Below, in pieces: positions 34,801 to 42,900 of a stretch of 64,000 nt of DNA. The position numbers were made by a program, and so were the translations under genes. The notes beneath the pieces are model-generated. The model had not been told where the DNA came from. It saw only the letters and a list, made by a program, of their open reading frames with translations, and ran no database searches. Each line of letters opens with the position of its first letter. Positions within the stretch are counted from its first letter, which is position 1. The stretch lies in NCBI GenBank assembly GCA_900708905.1, contig CAADRB010000018.1, forward strand, positions 272,821 to 336,820, written 5' to 3'. Origin of the DNA: Hymenolepis diminuta (taxonomy: Eukaryota > Platyhelminthes > Cestoda > Cyclophyllidea > Hymenolepididae).

Positions 34801-37575
34801 TGACAACAAAGCAAGTTATAATAATGCTTCTACTAACAATAATATCAATAAAACGATTATAAAATAACTTAAGACTTAAATCTGAAAAACAAAACTTAAA
34901 TTTTTCTATGAAATCCAAAAAATTTCAAGGGTTCGAAAGTATCTGCTGCTGGTGATAGAATTTTAAGGACATTGCAATCCCAAAAGTGTGGGAACTGTAA
35001 TATCTTATTACTATACATTTAGTAATTTATCGTCTTTCGGTATCATGGCATGATACTAAACCTGGAGACGTGGGCTAAAAAATCAGTGATGTAAATGCAG
35101 TTATGAGGATGGTCAACTTTACTAGATATCACTGATCAATAGAAGGTGCTCAAATGTAAATGTCCCAACTATAGACATTCTACTCATTAAAGGTATTGCA
35201 GTATAGTTTATTTCCTTGTAATTTCCTTATTAATTTATTTCCTTAGCGTAGTGTTTGATATTCACTTCTATATGAAATCAATGCACTAGTACAATCTGGT
35301 CAACAAGATTTTATCGTAAAAGCGGCATCTGATTGAATGCGCATTTCATAACCCTTTAAACTCCAGAAGACCTTCTTTCTAAACGTCACGGGTTTCTGAA
35401 TATCACGTAATCAATGATCATTGGTGCACCCTCAGTGAAGTGGAAAACAACTGCACTGGCCAATTCTGGTTGATAAAATGTGAATTTTTCATAATATCGG
35501 ATCCAGGTTGCCTCCCGTTTACCAAAGTCAAATGTTGTAAACTCTTCTCATAAAGGCCTTGTGGATTTTTACTTTCTTGTGCACTTATGGTGCACGCCTG
35601 CTAATTTAGGTTCATAAGATCGATGCTCATCTGTTCACATCTCATGATGTAAAAGGTCATCAATACTTGTTATTCCCGGTTAACAAGAAGGGTAATAGAA
35701 TTCGGATTCCTCGTAAAGAAGAATGCGATATTTTCTTTCTACCCGAGTCAATTGTTAGTAAAACTTCCCTAAAAGTCTTGGGAAGTTATCGACTTTATTA
35801 GAGTTTGCAATCATTTATATTATGATTGACGTTTTCTGATGTCCACTTTGAACTCTCTTGCATTGTATTTGACGTACTTTTCTCCACTTTCATCGTTGAA
35901 CAAAAGTCAATTAATTGCAAAGTATGTTGTCCAAATCGCTTACATTTTCAATATAGAAAAATTTGCTCTTACGTTGACTTGAGCAAATAATAAATGCTCC
36001 ATAAATTTATTAGAAATTACTTTGAAATTTGAAATTAAATTATTATTTAGTCGTCAATTTGAAAGCTAGTTCGCTATCAGGAATTATATGAATGAAAGGT
36101 GTTGTTATCCATGTTGACGATAAATGGAATAACACCGAAAGTCGGACATTTTCCCTGCTCCGTTTTAGACATGGGTATTAACTGGTGACAAAGAAGAGAC
36201 AGCTATGAACGTCAGTTTTCTCTCCGGCCACTTCGCGCCTGGTCTTTCTATTATTCGAGTAACCAAAAAGATGAACCCTCTTGAATGCTCCACTGCTCTG
36301 GACAATGAGCTAAATAATCTCAAATTGAAACCTCAAGAGCATGGGAAGGCCAAATATGGACTAGTCGTTGATGGTCAAACACTGAATTTTGCTTTAAATG
36401 TAAGAGGGCCTGGTTTAATGCTACTATTTTATCTTGAGAAATCTTATTTATGCTTTTGTGATATTATTCAGGTAATCCAAAAAAATAGATTTCTTGAGCT
36501 ATGTGGATATACTGAAGCTGTGTTATGTTGTCGTCTGACCCCAATGCAGAAAGCTGAAGTTGTTCGCCTAATTAAACAATCTCGTTCTCCAGCTCCTGTC
36601 ACTTGTGCTATTGGTGATGGTGCAAATGACGTGCCCATGATAATAGAAGCCAACGTTGGAATCGGTCTATTTGGAAAGGAGGGACGGCAAGCTGCTCGCG
36701 CTTCGGACTACGCTCTTGGAAAATTCAGATTTCTCCGTCGAGCTCTCCTCTTTCATGGCTTTAACTTCTATTGGCGATCAGCGAATGTAGTGCTGTATTT
36801 CTTCTACAAGAATCTTGTCTTCGTACTCACCCAAGCCTACTTCAGTTTCTATTCACAATTTTCTACTCAAACAGTATTCAGTAGTATATATTTACTCTCT
36901 TACAATATGATAATGACCTCTTCACCGATTGTTGTCTACGGAATTATGGAAATGCGATATCCTGAAACAGTTCTTCTTAGTATTCCCATGATTTACAAAT
37001 CAATTTCTCGAAATACTTTTCTTTCTTGGCGAAATTTTGCTATTTGGAATATTTTCGGCTTGTGGCATTCGATAGTACTCTTCTATGGGTGCTATGTTCT
37101 TGCTGGTGAAGGAGTTTCGAAACCCGGCGGTGCTTTGGAAACCCTCAGCGGATTTGGAAGCATGCTTTTCAGCCTTATTTTCATTGTGGTCACAGTCAAG
37201 TTGCTCCTGAATTCGTATTCCTTCAATTTCATGGTATTCTTTACAATTGTTGCAACTGTGGTAGTTACCTATCTCATATTTGCCTTTATTAACTTTGTTG
37301 TCATACCGATGGGTGATGTCAGGGATTTAATAGAAACTTGGGGAAATCTGTTCTGTGGGGCAAGTGCTATGACTAGCCTGTTCGGACACATTGGTATTCC
37401 AGTACTGGCTGTTGTTCCCGATGTTATCTATAGATGGCTGCTGGACAGTCATGATTTTGTACATGATTCCGGGTATTGCCCTGGAAGAAAGAAATCTGTT
37501 AATCTAAAGGATGAGCCAATGCGGAAGTCCTTACTTTCAAAATTCTCCTCCAAAAATAATGAAATGAGGGTTTAA
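6587..37575 (+). CDS. Gene B: P4-type phospholipid flippase, ATP11-like, complete (7 coding exons)
   Basis: The full gene is join(6587-7813, 16844-17335, 21556-21642, 22230-22421, 29835-30218, 36169-36399, 36472-37575), giving 1,238 residues; vertebrate ATP11 proteins are roughly 1,100-1,200. Every intron is in phase 0 with GT-AG ends. Landmarks are: actuator DGET (194-197), TM4 PISL (363-366), phosphorylated Asp416 in DKTGTLT, ASSPDE and KGAD in the nucleotide-binding domain, WVLTGDKEETA, GDGAND (919-924) and six further membrane spans. As a class VI P4-ATPase it should use ATP to flip aminophospholipids to the cytosolic leaflet and usually needs a CDC50/TMEM30 subunit. All catalytic motifs are intact, so it looks functional. 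A run of basic residues between DKTGT and ASSPDE is unlike vertebrate ATP11 as I remember it. The family is certain; subfamily and lipid preference are inference. The gene spans 31 kb, almost all intron, and contains two mariner copies. Confidence 0.93.
7814..16843 (+). other. Gene B intron 1 (9,030 bp)
   Basis: The intron runs from GTAAGT to CTATTTTGTTTAG. Apart from a broken small gene at 15085-15375, I see only low-complexity AT-rich DNA and short coding-like scraps (for example 11107-11245 on the plus strand) that lack splice sites or a recognisable family. No mariner copy was found here. Confidence 0.85.
15085..15375 (+). pseudogene. Broken intronless gene for a small tail-anchored-like protein
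   Basis: An ATG at 15085 opens a frame of 96 codons ending in TGA at 15373-15375, interrupted once by TAA at 15214-15216 (codon 44). The frame remains sensible on both sides: a polar N-terminus (MSNLPDSKTSS), a heptad-like stretch (IEDLVTKLPMEKRRL, then ELNEVRKIVTGFRRML) and a C-terminal hydrophobic segment (GIIVVVVMFLCFGFL) followed by a short acidic tail. That is the layout of a small tail-anchored membrane protein. It is intronless and sits in an intron of another gene, which suggests a retrocopy that picked up a stop. I do not recognise the parent. Confidence 0.5.
16844..17335 (+). CDS. Gene B coding exon 2 (phosphorylation site)
   Basis: It encodes residues 410-573, starting VEYLFSDKTGTLTKNEM. 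Asp416 is the residue phosphorylated in the catalytic cycle. ALCHTV follows, matching the family block before the nucleotide-binding domain. Residues around 506-560 are unusually basic (KKRDPLGKRVRDGLKKLRPS) and look like a lineage-specific loop. The exon starts after TTTAG and ends SFQEYEYQ with donor CAG|GTAAAT, phase 0 at both ends. Confidence 0.93.
17485..17500 (+). other. Exon-like 16-nt segment in gene B intron 2
   Basis: GTTGTATTTGCAG precedes the segment and GTAAGC follows it. Read from exon 2 it adds five codons and leaves one base (phase 0 to 1). Joined directly to exon 3 it would cause a frameshift and a stop. It could be a decoy, a poison microexon or chance. Confidence 0.2.
17770..19133 (+). 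mobile_element. Mariner-like element, copy 1 (defective, right end altered)
   Basis: The left end begins TGCGTAGGGCATCTGAGGAC, which is the terminal inverted repeat seen intact in copy 2. Homology to copy 2 ends at GTGTCCTCAGAT (19133): the last 10 nt of the right terminal repeat are replaced by unrelated sequence. Length and sequence otherwise match copy 2 with no indels; the 5' portion I compared base by base and the three translated segments are identical. It lies in intron 2 of gene B in the sense direction. No TA target duplication is visible. Confidence 0.85.
18085..19036 (+). pseudogene. Mariner-family transposase remnant, copy 1
   Basis: Translated fragments follow a mariner transposase from end to end but in shifting frames. 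They are SVRTPEFVRRVRSMMN; a helix-turn-helix region VPEGTIRNILHQDLEYRS; APEEEE; a block FSHENNF where the family has FSDEKNF (first catalytic Asp replaced by His); EGHFIT.QFF; WIDSVGNGGRPYVF; MAENFQHHVTSNLWPR; SPDFNPLPYYMWG (third catalytic Asp kept); and ACSHFWTRIEWVLDAEGGYVE. There are at least two in-frame stops near the N-terminus and several frameshifts, so no active enzyme can be made. The family assignment is firm. Confidence 0.85.
20821..20910 (+). other. Exon-like 90-nt segment in gene B intron 2
   Basis: The segment is bounded by GTTCTGCAG and the consensus donor CAG|GTGAGT, and is fully open only when read with phase 1 at both ends (..TESHITPQHFIYAKLEVF..). Its phase matches the exit of the 16-nt segment at 17485, but no exon was found that would restore phase 0 for exon 3. 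The family alignment needs no residues here. Confidence 0.25.
21251..21432 (+). repeat. tRNA-like SINE repeat, copy
   Basis: It begins GGTGACACAATGGTCTACGTGC, resembling a tRNA 5' end and A box, followed by TCAAATCAGAAGTCAGAAGATCGGTGCTCAT, which recurs in the other copies. The tail includes GGCCGACCACACTAATT. It lies in intron 2 of gene B. The tRNA resemblance suggests a pol III-derived SINE. Confidence 0.5.
21556..21642 (+). CDS. Gene B coding exon 3
   Basis: It encodes residues 574-602, ASSPDEKTFVEGCRDLGIIY and nine more. ASSPDEKxxVE is the conserved P4-ATPase block that follows the phosphorylation region. Acceptor AAATCTAG, donor CAG|GTATAT, phase 0 at both ends. Confidence 0.92.
21643..22229 (+). 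other. Gene B intron 3 (587 bp)
   Basis: It runs from GTATAT to TTACATTTCAG. A tRNA-like repeat copy occupies the second half (about 22021-22180). Confidence 0.85.
22021..22180 (+). repeat. tRNA-like SINE repeat, copy (5'-truncated)
   Basis: AAGTTAGGAGGTCACAAAATCGATGCTCATCCAGTGATGTGAATAGTC matches the central part of the copies near 63,830 and 35,620 (split over positions 22031-22078). The A-box end is degraded. It ends close to the acceptor of gene B exon 4. Confidence 0.5.
22230..22421 (+). CDS. Gene B coding exon 4 (nucleotide-binding domain)
   Basis: It encodes residues 603-666, including YRLLDVLEFDSNRKCMSVI and LCKGADSSILEK. The DSNRKxMSV and KGAD blocks belong to the ATP-binding site of P4-ATPases. 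Acceptor CATTTCAG, donor AAG|GTGAGT, phase 0. Confidence 0.94.
27158..27460. repeat. GC-richer intronic block, possible LTR fragment
   Basis: The block starts TGTTACGACCGATTTGGGTC. A TGTTACGACC start is common among Gypsy-type LTRs, and base composition differs from the flanks. No partner LTR, primer site or coding region was found, so this is weak. Confidence 0.2.
28560..28710 (-). repeat. tRNA-like SINE repeat, copy
   Basis: On the minus strand it reads GGTGGCGCAGTAATTAATGTGCC, a good tRNA-like A-box start, then AGAGGTCACGATTTTGATGTCC, matching the other copies. The small ORF over it is a by-product. Confidence 0.5.
29835..30218 (+). CDS. Gene B coding exon 5 (end of nucleotide-binding domain)
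   Basis: It encodes residues 667-794, from SASMEDLPFFHERTGD to LREAGIQ. GLRTLVEG and ERDLMLIGCTGVEDQLQDGV match the family blocks GLRTL and DLxLLGxTAVEDxLQxxV before the hinge. Acceptor TTTTCGTAG, donor CAA|GTAAGT, phase 0. Confidence 0.94.
31424..32797 (-). mobile_element. Mariner-like element, copy 2 (both ends intact, transposase dead)
   Basis: It is 1,374 bp, bounded by TGCGTAGGGCATCTGAGGAC at 32797 and the inverted TGCGTAAGGCATCTGAGGAC at 31424, with one mismatch. Coordinates map one-to-one onto copy 1 (p in copy 1 corresponds to 50567-p here) with no indels, and the segments compared are identical. TA precedes the 31424 end but the other flank is CCCC, so no target duplication is evident. 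It lies antisense in intron 5 of gene B. Confidence 0.9.
31531..32482 (-). pseudogene. Mariner-family transposase remnant, copy 2
   Basis: It carries the same translated fragments as copy 1 (VPEGTIRNILHQDL, RPYVF, SPDFNPLPYYMWG, DAEGGYVE), the same stops and frameshifts and the same loss of the first catalytic Asp. The element must have been copied after the enzyme died, so mobilisation in trans or DNA-level copying is needed to explain two copies. Confidence 0.85.
35587..35790 (+). repeat. tRNA-like SINE repeat, copy
   Basis: ATGGTGCACGCCTGCTAATT then AGATCGATGCTCATC match the copies at 21251 and 57721. The tail GTTAACAAGAAGG is shared with the 57.7 kb copy. Confidence 0.5.
36169..36399 (+). 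CDS. Gene B coding exon 6 (hinge, start of P-domain end)
   Basis: It encodes residues 795-871: TWVLTGDKEETAMNVSFLSG, then KYGLVVDGQTLNFALN. TGDKxETA is the P4-ATPase hinge and LVVDGxxLxxAL is conserved in ATP11. The ORF continues without a stop through the following 72 nt, but that stretch fits an intron and not the family alignment. Confidence 0.92.
36400..36471 (+). other. Gene B intron 6: 72-nt, stop-free, frame-preserving
   Basis: It starts AAT|GTAAGA and ends TATTATTCAG|GTA, and is exactly 24 codons with no stop. The flanks LNFALN and VIQKNRFLELCG align directly in ATP11 proteins, so it is normally removed. If retained it adds 24 hydrophobic residues next to the catalytic core. Confidence 0.8.
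36472..37575 (+). CDS. Gene B coding exon 7 (GDGAND and TM5-10)
   Basis: It encodes residues 872-1238 and the stop TAA. It includes AVLCCRLTPMQKAEVVRLIK, GDGANDVPMI (919-928), GKEGRQAARASDYAL and then six hydrophobic segments (for example YFFYKNLVFVLTQAYFSFY and SSIYLLSYNMIMTSSPIVVY). The tail is basic and short, without a recognisable sorting signal. Confidence 0.95.
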   Translation, partial: VIQKNRFLELCGYTEAVLCCRLTPMQKAEVVRLIKQSRSPAPVTCAIGDGANDVPMIIEANVGIGLFGKEGRQAARASDYALGKFRFLRRALLFHGFNFYWRSANVVLYFFYKNLVFVLTQAYFSFYSQFSTQTVFSSIYLLSYNMIMTSSPIVVYGIMEMRYPETVLLSIPMIYKSISRNTFLSWRNFAIWNIFGLWHSIVLFYGCYVLAGEGVSKPGGALETLSGFGSMLFSLIFIVVTVKLLLNSYSFNFMVFFTIVATVVVTYLIFAFINFVVIPMGDVRDLIETWGNLFCGASAMTSLFGHIGIPVLAVVPDVIYRWLLDSHDFVHDSGYCPGRKKSVNLKDEPMRKSLLSKFSSKNNEMRV

Positions 37576-37646
37576 TGCTTCGTAAATGCTTTGATATTTG
37601 TCTTACTTTTTATTTTTGTGCATTTCTTAATTTTTCCAATGTATTG

Positions 37647-37652
37647 AATAAA
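37647..37652 (+). terminator. Polyadenylation signal of gene B
   Basis: AATAAA lies 72 nt after the stop codon in GTATTGAATAAAATTATAAA. It is the first canonical signal after the stop. Confidence 0.75.
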
Positions 37653-38744
37653 ATTATAAAACAGAACAGTGCATATTTTCAATTTATGTTTACGCTATTT
37701 TGTCCAAGAGGTCGAAGTCCTAAAAGCATTGAACTATAAAAGATCTTAAGTAAATTTACGTCTGCGAATATTCGGACCAAAGGAAAGAAAGTAGATAATG
37801 GCTTTTATATTGTGTTTATATCAGATGCTTTCTTTACTGGAAAAACCAATGGGACGATATATTTATGTATACCTATATATACCTAATTTCCAGGCAAGAA
37901 CTTGGCATCTATGTCACCAACTGCGTAATTTCATAACTGGATTATTCTCAAATAATATGTTACAGATCCCAAATGATAAAAAATGAACGTTAAAACATAA
38001 TAAGATTCTGCTGTATGTTCGCGTCTACCTAGTCAGATACCGATGTTTTTGATATTGGTCAAGGGCCAACAAGTGAATAGAATGGCCCACCACACTAATT
38101 ATTATTGGTTAAAAGAGTGATGTTACAATAGGACCTTCTCAGCTGACGAATATCCAGGGTAATACCCCTCAGATCTAGATGAGTTTTGGGAAAGATTTTC
38201 CTTAAATGAGCATGAAATATTTTACCTTGTTGTTTCTAAAATAATTTAACCTCAATACATAGACTTTTAAGTAAAAACTGCTTAATAACATTAAAGTACG
38301 ACTAATAAGTAACTTCATAAAAAAGATATCTGAAAGACGCACCACAATATGAGCATATTAGAAAATGGTAAAAATAGGGGAAGAACTTCGCAACGTTGGG
38401 AATTATCATACTCAACTTATCTAAGAAATTTCCTAGATGCTTAAGAAATCATATGTGAAAATTCAAGTACAAATTAAATTTCAACTAAAACCTTGTCCTA
38501 AGCGCTTCTTCTAAAATCGCTTCGTTTATAAAAATGTTCGATTAGCATTTGAATTATTTGGTTTTCAAATCAATCAGTCCGTTTATTCATAAAACTGCAT
38601 AAAGCTATCTTGACGTAGCAAAAGTCAACAGAAATTGGAATAACTAATATCTTATTTTGAAATAAAATTATCTAATATACTTTAATTTGGAGTATTAGTG
38701 TTTCTGTTTTAATATTTATTATGAATTGTCTGATCGATTCAAGC
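37653..38744. other. Convergent intergenic region between genes B and C
   Basis: About 1.1 kb separates the two 3' ends. A diverged repeat near 38020-38200 shares CCACCACACTAATT and spacing with the tRNA-like family. No gene was recognised. Confidence 0.5.
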
Positions 38745-39016
38745 TATTTATAATACCTTTGGCTTTTTATTTAAATAAGTAAAATTTAGCTTCATGTTAC
38801 CTAAACTCCACGGAAATAGAGCAAAAAACAGGTTCGCAGGTTTAAATTGCGCAAATACAAGAGATAAATATGCGAAAGCATTCAAAGAGTAGGGCTTCAG
38901 TGAAAATGTTTCATATACAGTTGACCGAAATCTGAGTTGAAGTATCTTCAAAGACTATGGTTCGAACAGTTGACAGGTTTTTCGATATTGAAAGAAGAAT
39001 GGTCGAGGCTGGATCA
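38745..39016 (-). other. Gene C candidate terminal exon (3' UTR or alternative C-terminus)
   Basis: A strong acceptor, AAATTTCTTTTCAG, precedes TGATCCAGCC. Joined in phase 0 from the 10-codon exon at 39872-39901 its first codon is the stop TGA, making it all 3' UTR. Joined from the exon at 40914-41013 it stays open (DPASTILLSISKNLSTVRTI..) until a TGA after NCI. AATAAA on the minus strand at 38766-38771 would be the polyadenylation signal, and the 38745 end is estimated from it. RNA would be needed to decide between these. Confidence 0.4.
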
Positions 39017-39871
39017 CTGAAAAGAAATTTATGCTTATTATGTTTATTTAGCTCAATGAATGATTTCTATAACAAAGACGTATTAGTTTAGTATAGAGAA
39101 AATAGTCCATTTGATAGTGTGCAACAACGTAGGGTCTGGCTAATCAGTAGGTATGAGGTTCTCTTAATCTGCCTCTGACTAATCAGTTACCACTTATTAA
39201 AGATATTAGTTCATGTAACTTATAGAACCAAGTTTTAGCTAGCTACGTTTTAGTACATCAATATATTTAGTAAGTTTCTTGGCCCAGCCACTTCTACAGG
39301 CGATTTTTCAGTAGCGTTATATTCTAACAAATGGATATAATTGCGTTACCTAAAGTTATTTCCCTTAAATAGGGTCTAGAACGATATCGATAAATTAGTG
39401 ATATTCTTATTTTTCTCGTATAAATTAAAATTATGTGTAATATTATTGGAGACCAACCACCTTGATTGTCCTGGTATAGAAATAATAGGTAAAGCTTCAT
39501 AAAAATGAATTAATTCCTTAAATCCATAAATAGCCTAATCACATATTTAAGAAAACGAATTTATCGAGGTGTTATATCTAAATAAGAGATTTAATCAGCC
39601 AATGCATAAGCGCTGAGCATCACGGACCGGAGCTCACTCAGAAACTTAATGATCTAACGAATCATACCAATTTTAAAAGTGAACCGTTAATTGTATTCGC
39701 AATTCTAGTGAAGTAAGACAGGAGGACTAAGATTAATATCCACTTTTGCTCTAACCACTCTTATTTCTTAATGAACCATTTTACGGCTTCTTTTGTTCAT
39801 GTGTTTTCATACAACTAATACTCGCAAAGGTAATTTTACTTGCATTGAATATTAATAAAGTCGGAGCTTAC

Positions 39872-39901
39872 CAATAATATTCTGGCTTCAAGTTCTTTCA
39901 C
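39872..39901 (-). CDS. Gene C exon 13 (30-nt microexon)
   Basis: It encodes VKELEARILL in phase 0, between acceptor TTTATTTTAG and donor TTG|GTAAGC. It follows exon 12 in phase and extends a short helix-forming tail. Confidence 0.55.
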
Positions 39902-42900
39902 CTAAAATAAAAGAGTATTATGTTTGATAAAAATACAGTATTTAAACAAAAAAGAAAGCGTCTAGGTAAGATGTTAAGTCATACCATCAAAACTCGCTGG
40001 AGCATCACTGAAATGCCAACCAAGAAATATTGATTTCATTGAATGACATCCAAATTGTATTTTCAAATAAAACGTTATAAAACACAAATTTCTCTTAACG
40101 AAGATGGAAATTATATTTTTGCTAATCTCTCACGGTATTGTATGGGATAAAAAGAAATTTTTTGGGATTGCAAAGGTAAATGTTTTTAACTTACCTTAAC
40201 AGTTACTGAAACAAGGCTGGTCTGCTTTCTTGATGGGACAAAACAAATCGATTCTATTATTGGCTGATTTATAGTTGATTTATTGAAGATCACGAGAGCA
40301 TGAGAGTAGCAGAAAGTCCTCAATGTCAATATTCAAAATACTGACTATCTTTAATAGTCATATTGAAGGTATCTTCGTGGTTTTTGGTCTGTGTGTTTCC
40401 AACCATTCACTAACGTTTAATATTCATTTCCAGTGTCAGTACCATTGCTGTGAGTTATCCCAATTTCCAATACATTTCTATTGCTTCCAACTATTTAGAC
40501 TTCTGTTCCATTGATTTCGTGCTGTATTACTTCCAATACTACTATTGGTAAAATTGTTGTTACTGAGTAAATTTCAAAATACTTTACTTGGCATTATGAT
40601 CATTTCGATATCAGATACATTTCAAAATACAACATTTAACAGCTTCATAATAAAACATTGATGTTTCTCAGAATGTCATAATTCGTTTATAATTTATTTG
40701 CGCAACGTATATAAATAAATAAAAACAACGAAAACGACAGAAACTGGATAAGTGGATACAATTTTGTCTGCGTAAGTTGACAGGAACTTTTGCCCGTCTA
40801 CGACTAAAGTGTAACTTTCTGTAACCTAACATTAATAATTTTCTGATATTTTGTTATTAAATAGATAAATTTAAATTAAAATAATCGTAGGTTAATAGTA
40901 ATATTAAACTCACAGCTTTTCGCACTTCTCTCTTGAATCTGTCTCGTGTGGGCGCGTGGGTCGTCCCGTTTTATGATGATTCATTTGCTGAAATGAATCA
41001 TCCCCTTCTGCATCTAAAAAATGCGGATTAAATGTAATAGGAAACTAATGGTTTATTTATTTATGATCGTCCATCGTATTATTAGGAAAAACTATCAAGA
41101 CTTTGTCTTATAAAAACATGTAAACAGCAAAGACAGAAAAGTTTCCGAAATGAGTGGTTGGTTTATTTCCAAACAGAGGCAATCTCTCAGCATTGACATT
41201 TTTAAACAGAATATATCTTAGTCTGGTTTTTTTCATCTTTATATTTAAGCGCTTAATGTAATCTATTTTAATCTTACTTAAATCGGTGGTGCAGTATTTT
41301 CGTTAATCTATGGTATTCAACCGCATAAAATGGAAAGTATAACTAGATACCATTAATAAGGTGAAGATCGGAAAGTTATTAGTAATTGAAAATTAGTGTC
41401 ATTTAAGCCTAGAAAAGAGACTGGCTTTCCACAAGGAAGCAGTTTTCGACTTTAAATAGTTATTAGTGAAATATAAGAGGATGCTAGATTGATTCTTTTC
41501 TTAATGAAGGAATGTTTTAGAATTCTGTTGCATATTAAGAGATTTTGTCCATTTTCTCTTCAAAATTATGCTTCATATTGGCTTAATTCTGACTCACCTA
41601 TTTAAGCATTAAAGGAAATACCATTTTATATCTTAAACAAATTATTTTAATGAGTGCAATAAATTAGCAAAACGAATTCAAACCTGTAACTGGTTATCAA
41701 ATAGTTGACTAGCGCGGAGAAACAATGTCTTCATTCGATTAAATAAAAAAATTTTAATTTGAGAACGTTTAATTCTAGTTTTAATTTATTCTGAAAGTAC
41801 TTCATCTCCACACTTCAGTGGCTAATAGCCTTTTACTACACGAACCACGATTAATTTGAGCTATTTCATCGTAATGTAAAAATTCTTTGGTCTACCATTG
41901 ATATTCGGTAAATTTACTTAATCATTGTACCTCACAGAGATGACTTTAACTACTGATAATTTGATAACCTTTTCGTTTTTAGACTTCGTTTTCAATATCT
42001 TCGAAGAAGTCTACACAGTTCCCTATATCGGTTACCCTATACCACAGTTCGTCATATAAATTGTTTCAAATAAGACTTCCTAATTCTCTTAGGGAGATGC
42101 ATTCAGGAAGTTATTCACGTTCTACTGTCCATCTTGTTGAGCATTAATAACCTGCCCGTTGGTCACTCCCATTAGTGGAGAACCATCAGTATCACTACTT
42201 CCGATGAAGTATTGTTCGTCTTAATCATTACATCTAGACAGAAATCTTGACACAAAGAACTCATGAAAAAGTACAAAGATGAGCGCTCTCATCCTTTCTC
42301 GTTCTAATTTCCATTTCTATCAAATTCCAACCAAAATGCCTTCTTTTTCTGCAAAAAAGGGATTTATTCAAATTCACCCGAGATTATTTATATTTCATGA
42401 TGTGAATTTTGTTTACATATAGTTCTTAAATAAAAAATACTACAAGTGTGATATATAATTATATATATTATATAAAATAGCGATATGAAACGAATGCGTT
42501 AAAATATGGTGAGTTTCTCTTACACTTACCAATCGTATTAATAGCAGTACGTTGATTTCTCCGCAAGAATGCCATGAATTTTTGTCGGGGTTTTTTGACA
42601 GGCTCCTCTGAACTGTTAGAGAGGTTTGGCATTGATCGCTGATAGTAACTCCTTCGTTTGGTTATTTCGGCACTATGTATGAAAAAGTGTCAATAAACTC
42701 TGATTTACGTCATTCAGTGTAAATGAATCTTAAAAACTCACTCATTTTCTCTATCGAAGGAAGAGCCTTCAGCGATTTTAGGCGATGACAAACCTGTAAG
42801 TCAGGGGAAAGATTATTGAATTCATCCAGTGATGACAGATTCAAATTTAATTAGTCATTTTACTTTACATATGATAAAATAGGATGTCTCCAGTCATGCA

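Larger units (their letters stand above)
30219..36168 (+). other. Gene B intron 5 (5,950 bp)
   Basis: It runs from GTAAGT to CTCCGTTTTAG. It contains mariner copy 2 in antisense orientation (31424-32797) and a tRNA-like repeat (about 35587-35790). The remainder is AT-rich and featureless to me. Confidence 0.85.
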
